Shown here piece after piece: positions 17,037 through 25,500 of a stretch of DNA of 27,263 nucleotides. Position 1 is the stretch's first letter. The number at the start of each line of letters is the position of its first letter. The translations under genes and the position numbers were made by a program. The notes beneath the pieces are model-generated. The model was not told the DNA's origin. It was given only the letters and a program-made list of their open reading frames with translations, and did not search any database. The stretch comes from CAZSMK01 sp964608095 (lineage in GTDB: Bacteria; Sumerlaeota; Sumerlaeia; MWCT01; JAGHBZ01): the NCBI GenBank assembly GCA_964608095.1, contig CAZSMK010000007.1:1-27263 (forward strand), given 5' to 3'.

Positions 17037-17741
17037 TTACATATGCGGTGCAGAATTCCTCTGAGCTCTTAGAATATCGCCGTTGGATATTGTCCCATTT
17101 GTCGGATCGTAATACCCAAGGGTTAAATCATTGCCAACGATGCTTCCTTCAATATCCAGTCTATCCAGGTCGGGACCATTACTGATTAATGTCCATGGCC
17201 CCCAGGTACTACGCTTATAAATCATTTTTACGATTTGCTGCCTTGTCTTTCCACCATCAGTCAACATCCACTCGATCGAGTCGTCTAAGTAATTGTAAAA
17301 GTAATACGACGATTCGGGTTGCGGACCGTTCACCTGCGGGGCAAATGGATCCTTATGGAGAGTGGACAAATATGCAACCGGTGTTGTTAGAATGTAGGGG
17401 ATAAACTTATTGTATCGTTTTTGTGGTGAACCGTTCATCGGGTCGTTTGGATCAGAAGTCCCCGACACGCCGACTGGTATAACTACTATGCTTGGATTCT
17501 TTTCCGGCGTAACGGCACCCTGGAAGGGATAACGATTGTAGTCCATACAATAGGATTCGAGTCCAGTTGCAAGTGAGCGCATGTCTGACATAGTCCGGCT
17601 TACCTTTGCCCTTGTTTGTGCTTCCAGAAAGTTTGGAATTGCTATAGCCGACAGGATAGATACGATGGCGACTACAATTAGCAATTCGATCATAGTGAAT
17701 CCCCCTCTGAGGTACAATAGGTTGGTCTTTTTAAGACGCAT
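17037..17741 (-). CDS. Type II secretion/type IV pilin-like prepilin (pseudopilin)
   Basis: A 234-residue prepilin. The basic leader ends in GG before FTMIELLIVVAIVSILSAIA; prepilin peptidase would cut after Gly14, leaving a methylated Phe and the conserved Glu at position +5 (Glu19). NFLEAQTRAKVSRTMSDMRSLATGLESYCMDYNRYP follows in pieces typical of the short-leader pseudopilins that candidate-phylum genomes carry in many copies. The C-terminal globular part has YYFYNYLDDSIEWML and ISNGPDLDRL, the latter resembling the calcium-loop end of GspG-like proteins. AAAAAGGAG precedes the ATG by 7-8 nt, and it overlaps a terminator-like structure. No secretion ATPase or other pilus gene is nearby, so this is a stand-alone pseudopilin. 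Confidence 0.9.
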   Translation of the reverse strand: MRLKKTNLLYLRGGFTMIELLIVVAIVSILSAIAIPNFLEAQTRAKVSRTMSDMRSLATGLESYCMDYNRYPFQGAVTPEKNPSIVVIPVGVSGTSDPNDPMNGSPQKRYNKFIPYILTTPVAYLSTLHKDPFAPQVNGPQPESSYYFYNYLDDSIEWMLTDGGKTRQQIVKMIYKRSTWGPWTLISNGPDLDRLDIEGSIVGNDLTLGYYDPTNGTISNGDILRAQRNSAPHM

Positions 17742-17751
17742 AGTCGATTCT

Positions 17752-17777
17752 CCTTTTTAAAAAGGCGCTGAAGCGCC
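17752..17777 (-). terminator. Terminator hairpin directly upstream of the prepilin SD (possible attenuator)
   Basis: On the minus strand, GGCGC-TTCA-GCGCC (17777-17764) is followed at once by TTTTT (17763-17759), the classic Rho-independent form. The T tract runs straight into AAAAAGGAG, the prepilin ribosome-binding site. The 14-bp palindrome CCTTTTTAAAAAGG (17752-17765) lets the last CC and the T tract pair with the SD instead. It may simply end leftward transcription from the feo side, but no room for a promoter then remains before the SD. Confidence 0.6.
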
Positions 17778-17812
17778 CGACTTTTAATATGGAACCCGCG
17801 CCTTCCGAAGAG

Positions 17813-17841
17813 AAGTCGCCACAAACGTTGCGTCTCGACTT
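17813..17841 (-). promoter_or_regulatory. Upstream stem-loop in the prepilin leader
   Basis: AAGTCG (17841-17836, minus strand) pairs exactly with CGACTT (17818-17813). Inside, CGCAA and TTGTG can extend the stem around a CGT loop with one G-T wobble. It precedes the terminator by about 35 nt. With the terminator and SD pairing it could form part of a structured leader, but I cannot match it to a known riboswitch class. Confidence 0.35.
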
Positions 17842-17919
17842 GCAGGACTTGTTACCGCTGCCCGCCAAACACCCCGTGTCCAATACCCAGAGACTGCGAA
17901 TCTCTGTACTGGCATGTCT

Positions 17920-18141
17920 CTAATTAGATTTCAGAACGCTTTCAATCTCCTCCCTGAGAGTTTTAAGTTGTTTCGAGCGAAAGGCATGACGAGTTCGCTT
18001 TAGCACCTCGACGGTTCGCTCGAGTTGACAGCGAAAGAGCCGCTCTTTGCGTAAAGCCTCAGAATTTACAATACCCTTTAATTGCGTCAGAAATGTTTCA
18101 TTAAGCGATTCGCTGCGTTGCTCTTTATTATTCCTCACCAT
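17920..18141 (-). CDS. Small helical protein downstream of feoB
   Basis: A 73-residue, highly charged, helix-rich protein (LRKERLFRCQLERTVEVLKR, then TRHAFRSKQLKTLREEIESV) with no signal peptide or membrane segment. AAGGA lies about 11 nt before the ATG. It starts 53 nt after the feoB stop on the same strand, so it could be the last gene of the feo operon, where FeoC is found in other bacteria. However, no winged-helix pattern or FeoC Cys cluster is visible, and I do not call it FeoC. The family is not recognised. Confidence 0.5.
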   Translation of the reverse strand: MVRNNKEQRSESLNETFLTQLKGIVNSEALRKERLFRCQLERTVEVLKRTRHAFRSKQLKTLREEIESVLKSN

Positions 18142-18194
18142 GAGACTGGGTATCCTTCATTGATAATAGTGTCCATCGTAATGTACGTTTTCTT

Positions 18195-20315
18195 CTATAT
18201 TCCTATCTCGAAGGCTCGACCTATTTGATATACGAGCATTGTGATGACCCAGGCGATTACAGTCAGCCCGACGAGCTGTAACATCGCCCACTTCCAGGAA
18301 TTGCTCTCACGTCGTGTAACAGCGATAGTTGCCATGCAGGGGACACTGATCAGGCAGAAGAGCATAATGCAGAATCCCACCAGTGGCGAGTAGTTCTCCC
18401 GGAGTCGAACACGCAGGGATTCTGAATCCTCACCGGTCTCGCCCAGCGAATACACTATTCCCATCTGGGCAACGAATACTTCCTTGGCAGCGAAGGCACC
18501 GATGAGCGCCGTGCCGATACGCCAGTCGAAACCCATAGGGCGCAGTAGGGGTTCAATCGCGTGACCGATACGTCCTGCGACGGTGTATGAAAGTTCTTCC
18601 GCTTGCTGTACCTGTACAAGTTTTTCAACACGTGCATCAGCTCCGGCGGCATGGGCGTTAGCGATCTGGGTATTGTAATCTTGCGAGAACTCACTCTTTT
18701 TCGGATAACTGGTCATAATCCACAGGACAATGGAGACCCCAAGAATTATCGTCCCGGCTTTTTTTAGATAGAGCCAGCTGCGTTCCCACATGTGAAGAAA
18801 CACGCTCTTAAGGGTTGGAAGATGGTAGGACGGCAATTCCATCACAAAAGGCTCGGTCTCTCCGCGGAGGAGCGTGCTTCTCAGCAGTTTTGCCAGGATG
18901 ACCGCCAGAACAATGCCGATAAAATAAATAATCCAGAGCATGGGAGCATGCCATTGCGTGGGGAAAAAAGCAGGTATAATTAGGGCATAAATAGCCAGGC
19001 GTGCACCACAGCTCATCAGTGGCACCACCAGCATGGTGGTCAATCGGTCGCGCTCGTTTTCAAGGGTACGAGTAGCCATAATCGCCGGCACCGAGCAGCC
19101 GAAACCTATCAACATCGGGATGAAACTTTTGCCGTGCAGCCCGATTTTATGCATCAAACGGTCCATAATGAAAGCAGCACGGGCCATATAACCTGAGTCC
19201 TCAAGGATGGCAATAGCCAGAAATAGAAACATTATGTTGGGTAAAAAGATAACTACACTGCCGACCCCACCGATTACGCCATCGACCAGGAGCGACTTAA
19301 GTGCGCTTTCAGAGCCCTTGCTCCAGATAGCCCCCACGCTATCGCCCAACATGCCGAAGAATGACTCGAGCCACTCCATCGGCGGTCCACCAAACGTGAA
19401 GACCAAATGGAAGACGAGGTACATAAGGGCTGCGAAAAGCGGCAGCGCTACAATCCGATTCATCACAATCGCATCGATGCGCTCTGAGAAATCGCGACGT
19501 TGCTCGGCTGTTGACCGCATGCATTTCTGGCACGCTCCGGATATGAAGCCATAACGATGGTCGGCGATGACGATTTCCGGTGAATCGCCCAGGATGTTTT
19601 CTACACGGTAAATGCTTTCCTCCACTGCATGGTGAATTTCAGGGTCGGTTATCGTTTTGTGGATCTCCTTATCCTGCTCGAGCAGTTTGAGTGCCACCCA
19701 AGACCGTTCAAAACCATCAAGGGTAAGGGATTTGGCTTGGAGCAGCGAAGCGATTCGGTCGCGTTCTTGCTCGATCTCTTTTCCATAATCGAGTGTTAAG
19801 GGAACTCTACGTTTCTTCTTCTGCCCTTGTACGATTACTGCCTCCAGAAGTGCGTTTATGCCAATGCGTTTGTGTCCCACTGTCGGGATGATGGGACAGT
19901 TCAGGAGACTGGATAGCTTATCGAGATCGAATCCAATACCGCGGCGTTGCGCGATATCTGACATATTGAAAGCCAGCAGGAGCGGGGTACCCAATTCCAT
20001 GAGCTGAACCGCAAGGTAGAGATTGCGCTCCAGATTCGAGGCATCCAGAATATCGACCACCACATCGGGGTGTTCGTCAATGATGACGTTTCTGGCAACT
20101 ACCTCTTCAATGGAATAGGCTGTGAGACTATACGTCCCCGGCAAATCCACAACGCGAATAAGCATCTTGTTGTAACGACACGTACCCTCTTTCCTCTCGA
20201 CGGTAACTCCCGGATAATTCCCGACATGTTGTCTCGTACCGGTTAGTGAGTTAAAGATGCTTGTCTTCCCGGAGTTGGGATTTCCCGCCAATGCTATTGT
20301 TAAGTTATAATTCAT
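18195..20315 (-). CDS. feoB: Ferrous iron transporter FeoB
   Basis: A 706-residue inner-membrane Fe(II) importer. I use the ATG at 20315, because AAAGGA lies 5 nt upstream and the protein then begins MNYNLTIALAGNPNSGKT. The frame stays open to 20420, but those 35 extra residues lack family character. The N-terminal G domain has G1 GNPNSGKT (11-18), G3 DLPG (57-60) and G4 NMSD (117-120). The membrane part follows from about residue 300 with two Gate domains (GGVGSVVIFLPNIMFLFLAI, GFGCSVPAIMATRTL, VPLMSCGARLAIYALI). GTP binding gates Fe(II) entry. It lies 174 nt downstream of the DtxR-FeoA gene and has its own iron-box-like motif upstream. The C-terminal third, after GAFAAKEVFVAQMGIVYS, is complete. 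Confidence 0.97.
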   Translation of the reverse strand: MNYNLTIALAGNPNSGKTSIFNSLTGTRQHVGNYPGVTVERKEGTCRYNKMLIRVVDLPGTYSLTAYSIEEVVARNVIIDEHPDVVVDILDASNLERNLYLAVQLMELGTPLLLAFNMSDIAQRRGIGFDLDKLSSLLNCPIIPTVGHKRIGINALLEAVIVQGQKKKRRVPLTLDYGKEIEQERDRIASLLQAKSLTLDGFERSWVALKLLEQDKEIHKTITDPEIHHAVEESIYRVENILGDSPEIVIADHRYGFISGACQKCMRSTAEQRRDFSERIDAIVMNRIVALPLFAALMYLVFHLVFTFGGPPMEWLESFFGMLGDSVGAIWSKGSESALKSLLVDGVIGGVGSVVIFLPNIMFLFLAIAILEDSGYMARAAFIMDRLMHKIGLHGKSFIPMLIGFGCSVPAIMATRTLENERDRLTTMLVVPLMSCGARLAIYALIIPAFFPTQWHAPMLWIIYFIGIVLAVILAKLLRSTLLRGETEPFVMELPSYHLPTLKSVFLHMWERSWLYLKKAGTIILGVSIVLWIMTSYPKKSEFSQDYNTQIANAHAAGADARVEKLVQVQQAEELSYTVAGRIGHAIEPLLRPMGFDWRIGTALIGAFAAKEVFVAQMGIVYSLGETGEDSESLRVRLRENYSPLVGFCIMLFCLISVPCMATIAVTRRESNSWKWAMLQLVGLTVIAWVITMLVYQIGRAFEIGI

Positions 20316-20358
20316 GCTCATCCTTTCACATTCTATTACTATATTCTTACGAATTATT

Positions 20359-20372
20359 TTAGCCACAGCTAA
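20359..20372 (-). promoter_or_regulatory. Candidate iron-regulator operator upstream of feoB
   Basis: On the minus strand TTAGC-TGTG-GCTAA is a perfect 5+5 inverted repeat, 43 nt upstream of the feoB ATG. It matches the TTAG half-site style of DtxR/IdeR boxes and shares TTAGCTNNGNCTNA with the site upstream of the regulator gene. Binding is inferred. Confidence 0.5.
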
Positions 20373-20489
20373 GAAATATGGCAAAAAAATCGATACATCG
20401 CTGTGATAATTTGAATGCAATCGAAATATCTTCCCTCATTATCAGTCTCACCTGTTCTATCCTCACATCCTTCATATTTGCCTTCATTC

Positions 20490-21242
20490 TCACAGTGGGT
20501 CGACCAGAATATGTGCTGCTTCCTCTTTGCGCAGAGAGAGATGATAGCCTTTAATCTTTACATCAATTGGGTCCCCCAGGGGGGCCACACGTTCAACTTC
20601 AATAACCCCACCCGTACTTATGCCCATCTCAACGATACGCCTTTTCGCCCGGTTATCTCCTGTGAATTTTACAATACGTCCTTTTTCTCCAACATGCAGA
20701 TCTCTAAGTGTTGTTTGTGTACCCTGCTTTGCTCTTTCTTCTTTTTTCTGACGAACATTCTCCAGGCATTCAGATACACATTCCTCGCAATCCTCAGGGG
20801 CTTCTCCCCGGCTGTAGCGGGAACTGAATACTTTGATCCATGTAGTACCGACACGGGGACAGACCTGTACAAATTCCGAGAATTGTATTAAGCGTTCCAG
20901 GATTTCTGCTGAAATACAATGCTCCATTTTACATGCCGCATCTTCGGCGCTTTTTTCATCTACTGCCAGAATTTGTACAAAAAAATCACGCAAAGCCTCA
21001 TGCCGACGAACCACATCTTTTGCCGCTTGCGTGCCTTTTTCAGTGAGTGAGATTAGCTCAAAAGGGGCATAGTTTATCAGTCCATGATTCGATAACCAAT
21101 GAAGCGCCTTTGTGACCGATGGGCCGGTGACACCAAGTGACTCGACGATATCCTTAGGGCGTGCAACTTTTTGCTTGCTGACGATGCGAAATATCGTTTC
21201 GAGATAATCTTCCATACTTGCGCTAATCGCTTCGACCATCAT
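20490..21242 (-). CDS. DtxR/IdeR-type iron regulator fused to a C-terminal FeoA domain
   Basis: A 250-residue regulator; GAAAGGA precedes the ATG pair at 21242/21239. The N-terminal winged HTH (about 11-66, with KDIVESLGVTGPSVTKALHWL) and the metal-binding/dimerisation domain follow DtxR closely. Met10, Cys104, Glu107 and His108 fall where DtxR has Met10, Cys102, Glu105 and His106, and His81 matches His79. This set favours Fe(II) over the Asp/Glu set of MntR. Residues 128-159 add CPR and CEECVSEC, a possible extra metal site. Residues 177-250 are a FeoA/SH3-like domain (LRDLHVGEKGRIVKF, KRRIVEMGISTGGVIEV, LRKEEAAHILV). It lies upstream of feoB and likely controls the operon; no separate feoA is present. 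Confidence 0.92.
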   Translation of the reverse strand: MMVEAISASMEDYLETIFRIVSKQKVARPKDIVESLGVTGPSVTKALHWLSNHGLINYAPFELISLTEKGTQAAKDVVRRHEALRDFFVQILAVDEKSAEDAACKMEHCISAEILERLIQFSEFVQVCPRVGTTWIKVFSSRYSRGEAPEDCEECVSECLENVRQKKEERAKQGTQTTLRDLHVGEKGRIVKFTGDNRAKRRIVEMGISTGGVIEVERVAPLGDPIDVKIKGYHLSLRKEEAAHILVDPL

Positions 21243-21277
21243 GAAATCCTTTCAAGACAATTATTAGAGAACTCAAT

Positions 21278-21296
21278 ATTTATAAGACTAAGCTAA
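21278..21296 (-). promoter_or_regulatory. Candidate DtxR-like box upstream of the regulator gene
   Basis: On the minus strand the 19-mer begins TTAGCTTAGTCTTA. It matches the left half of the DtxR/IdeR consensus TTAGGTTAGSCTAACCTAA well (TTAG, TTAG, CT) and the right half poorly. It lies 36-54 nt upstream of the start, where autoregulation would act, and shares TTAGCTNNGNCTNA with the feoB site. Confidence 0.4.
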
Positions 21297-22474
21297 TGAT
21301 ATTTACCATGGCAAATAAAAATCAAGTGTTTTTTTTAGTTCTTTTGCTTTTTTGCAAACATTAGTTATTTGACATCTCCTGAGGAAAATTCCAGTCTGGG
21401 GTGGAAGCCATGAAAACAAAGGAGATACATATACTTCGTTTCGTATTTCGTGCCTCTAAGCTACCACGGACGATGTTGCCTCTCTTTTCACATCCTCCAC
21501 GTCCGCACACATATACATTGCCGAGGTTGATGTTGGGCAAGGTAGGCGTATATAGCGTCGATGGCAAAAAGCCGTATACGCTGTATGAGTCGAGAGTAAC
21601 GTGGTATTAACCCGGGCACTTGGAAAAGGTCCATGCAGTGACAGCAGGTTGGCGAGTGCATCCGGTGTGTGAAAGAACGCAATAAGGTAATTGAGGTTCT
21701 TCTTCAGGGGTTGCTGTACACTCTCTACTGCTTTTTTCTTCAGTTAGTCAAAGAACGAATGCTACATCCTCTGTGATCCCTGGAACAAAACTCTTTAAAT
21801 TTCTTATGATTTTCATTGACAATCGATCCTTTGCTGTACATATCATTCATTTAATATTTATAGCATCAGTCTTATAAGAACGTATCATTAAGGTGCACGT
21901 GAGCTGTCACAGAAAAACGCGTTCTTTGAAAATAGAGATAGATTGTTGCGAGCCATCATTTAATCTTTATCTCCATCGTGTTTCTTGATACCACCCCTTG
22001 TAAGAATAACCATAATATGTGAAAGATTTCCCCCGGGCAACGTATCATTTTTCGCAACACCTCTGGTATTCACCGTTATCTCTATACTAATGCTCGTTCA
22101 ATAGCGGAAAGTTGAAGTCGCGCAAAAAGGCTACGAAGGAGTACTCACAACTATTGACAAAGTGCCGACATGACATCTTGAGAAAAAAGTAACACAGCAA
22201 GCGACTGATATTCAAAAAGCGACGGTACAATTAAAAAAACGCACAAGAAAAAAGTCTAACACTTTCCCCTCTAATCTCATCATGCCTATATGGTGGAGGC
22301 GTGGCTCTCTCCACCGTCATCTTATTGCTTCTTCCTTTTTTACCTTTCCAGCATCGCAATACTTTTGTATCCTTCCTTTCTCCGTCTATTTTACTTGAAC
22401 CTTCCTCTCATTGTAATTCCATTGAGATAGTCAGCACACTCTCCACCGTATAAATCTCATGTGCTCGCAATGTG
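21297..22474. other. Gene-poor stretch upstream of the amidase gene
   Basis: No reading frame here has an RBS, protein-like composition and reasonable length together. The best frames (21401-21610 plus, 21361-21567 minus) look like overlapping chance frames. The sequence is AT-rich with several small hairpins, including the one at 22292-22315, and a repeated CTCTCCACCGT at 22307-22317 and 22439-22449. It may hold an unrecognised ncRNA or decayed DNA, but I see no proof. Confidence 0.45.
22292..22315. repeat. 7-bp hairpin in the amidase upstream region
   Basis: GGTGGAG (22292-22298) and CTCCACC (22309-22315) are exact inverted copies around a 10-nt loop. A T-rich stretch begins about 12 nt later, too far and too mixed for a confident Rho-independent terminator. 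Confidence 0.35.
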
Positions 22475-22492
22475 CAGGGATATATATCCCTG
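22475..22492. repeat. Perfect 18-bp palindrome upstream of the amidase gene
   Basis: CAGGGATATATATCCCTG reads identically on both strands. It lies 77 nt upstream of the amidase ATG, a position suited to a dimeric regulator or, less likely, a very tight RNA hairpin. I cannot name the binding protein. Confidence 0.55.
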
Positions 22493-22569
22493 TTGGGCTT
22501 TATGTCCTTGAAACGACATAAGCCATGTATGGTTATCAACCAAATTTCATCATTAAAGGAGAAGGGACA

Positions 22570-25500
22570 ATGAAAAGGTTTCGTGGTTTTCATCTCAACA
22601 AAAGTGCAGTTACGGTTGTAAGGATTCTTCCTGTTGTCCTCCTGTTCACCCTGGTTTGTTTTATGCTCGTAAATGCAGCAGGAAAGGATCAGCCGGGTAA
22701 GGACGAACCAGCGAGTCCGGTCTCGACGCAAGATGTGTTCGTTCAAGAGGAGGGGGTGGAAAAGAAGATAGTCCCCTTTGAAAGTGAGGGCGAACCCGGT
22801 CTTGAGCCCGGTTTTGACCCTGCGGTGCTTGATCCTATACCGGAGCCTGTAGATGATGCCGATATCGAAGGCAAGAAGGCGAGGGTCGCTCAATTCCCAC
22901 CCGAGAGAATTATCAAGAAAGATGAGGACGTAAAGATTCAATCCGGTCCACCTGCGGGTGCATCAACGCAACGCACCGGCGCTTTGACCGGCAAGATCGT
23001 CTATGTCAATCCCGGTCACGGGTGGTTCTACAGCAGCGGGACATACAAAACCCAGCGCGTGGATTACAACGATGTAGTCGAGGATCATCAAAATGCAGAC
23101 CAGGTGTGCTTTTTCATGCTCCAGTATCTTCAGAACGCCGGGGCGACGGTCATACCCCTTCGCGACGTGGGTCCGGAGACGGAATTGCACATCATTGACA
23201 ATGATGATGCAGGCTTCTCAGTAAGCGGGACATGGTATCAAAGTACGACAACTCCGTATTGGGGCGATGCGGGCGATGCGGTGCACTACGTGTATGCACC
23301 CGCGGAAGCCACAGAAACCGCGATTGCGCGGTGGACGCCCAATTTCTCTCAGCCCGGCTTGTATCCCGTCTTTGTCTGGTATCTCGACAGCAGCAACCGC
23401 TGTACCGATGTCACCTATAGAATTGTCCATAAGGGCGGCACATCGGTTGTCAAACTCAATCAATATCGAACAGGGAAGGGATGGATCTGGCTCGGTAACT
23501 ATTATTTCGACGCAGGAACCGCGGGCTATCTCGAGGTAAGCAACCAGTCGACAGATACCGGCAGCAAATATGTGATTGCAGATGCAGCCCGATTCGGTAG
23601 CGGCACCCATGCCGGCTCGGGATACCCATGGTACGAGATGCAAGCGAAGGATTATGTGGCGTTCTCAAACGCGCCGAGCTCGGTTGCGGACGCCAGCGAC
23701 GTCTGGTGTCGTCCACGTATGGCGGCTTATATGAATAACGCACCTATCAGCGATGTCTGCTACATAAGCTTCCACACGAATGGCTCGAACGGAAGCTCAC
23801 GAGGTCCAATGGTGCTTAAAAACTCCGACAGCTGGGAAGGGGGACCAGCGCCATACGCCGTCGACTTTTGTAACTCTATCATATACCAGGTGGATGACGA
23901 TCTGAACTATTTCTGGGGTTTGCCATCACGTAATTACCAGATATACACCAGTTCATATGGTGAGTTGACTTACAATAACTTGAATGGCGAGATGACGGCG
24001 ACCATCCTCGAGATTGCATTCCATGATAATGTCGACGATGCGAACCTGCTGAAGACGGCGGGATTTCGCCAGGATTCGGCACGCGCCGTATTGCAGGGCA
24101 TCGTTGATTATTTCGCCAACATCCATGGCAGCCCGAATAGCACCTACCTTCCGGACGCACCGGGGAAAGTATGCGCCTTGGTGAGCGGTGCGGGACAGGC
24201 AACGCTCAAGTGGACAGCGCCGCCTTCAGGAGGCTATGGCGCAGATCCCGCCACCGGCTACAGAGTCTATTATTCCAGCGACGGAATCGCCTGGAATAAC
24301 GGCATCGATGTCGGCAATGTCTTGAGCTACAACTTTACAGGACTTGCCGCTGACGAAGACCATTATTTCCGCATTGCGGCTTATAACGCAGGCGGCGAAT
24401 CCTTTCCTTCCGAAACCGTCGGCGTGAGAATGACACCGGACGGCTCAAAGCCGTCGATTCTCGTGGTCTCGGGTTTCCGCCGCTACGACCGCTACATTTC
24501 CATCCCTTATACCGATGCGTATAACGGAACATCGCGCCGTATCTGGCCATGGCTTATCAATAATTTCAATTACGTGGCAACGCACGGTAAAGCCATCACC
24601 GACGCAGGCTATTATTTTGAATCCGCAAGCAACGAACGTGTGATCGACGGTACGGTTCTTCTTGCTGATTACGCTGCCGTGGATTGGATACTCGGACGAG
24701 AGAACACCGCTGACGAAACCTTCGACTCGACTGAGCAAGCATTGGTCACCGAATATCTCAATTCGAATGGAGGAAGAATGCTTGTAACGAGCGAAGAGGT
24801 AGGATGGGATCTCGAAATCTGGAGCGGCGCATCTCAATCAGATAAGGACTTCCTACATTATACACTTCAGGTTCAGTGTACCGAGGACGATGCATCCGCA
24901 ACCAACAAAGCAAACTGTGTTGCGGGCTCTATCTTTGACGGACTTGCTCAGCTGGATTTCTCCGCTGATTTCGATAACGGCTATTACGAAGTGGTCTACC
25001 CGGATGCCTATAGCGGTATAGGCGACGGTGCGTCAAACGCCATGACGTATGCAGACACAGGTTCTGTGGCAGCCATCGAATACGTGGATGCAATGAAGCG
25101 CCTTGTCGTCATCGGATTTCCGTTCGAAATGATCCATAGCGAGACAGCACGAGCGAATGTCATGGCGCGGGTAATGGATTTTCTTATCGATATACAACCC
25201 ACTCCGACACCTACTCCGGAACCCTATGTGCTCCTTACGGATTTTGAAGGATATGCCCTTGGCGCCGAAGTCATGTTCCAGGAACCCGGCTTCAGCGGTT
25301 CGACTTCGGGTATCGATACCGCAACCGACGTTTCCGAGGTCAGCAATGCCGAATCCAACGATATTCTCGACCCGAATGTGGGCAGCCCCGGAAGCCAATC
25401 GTATCGAATATACTGGCAGTGGACTACACCGGGAACAGGTTTTGTACGGGCAACCTCATATAACGCCGCAAATAAACCGAATCCCATTATTGATTTCACC

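Noticed and set aside
17742..17919. GEMM (c-di-GMP-I) riboswitch upstream of the prepilin
   Set aside because: A GACGCAA stretch is present, but the rest of the consensus, including GGGCAAACC and the tetraloop-receptor arrangement, is not.
20316..20420. Longer FeoB start at 20420
   Set aside because: The 35 extra residues do not fit the family, and the ATG at 20315 has a well-placed AAAGGA and the usual N-terminus.
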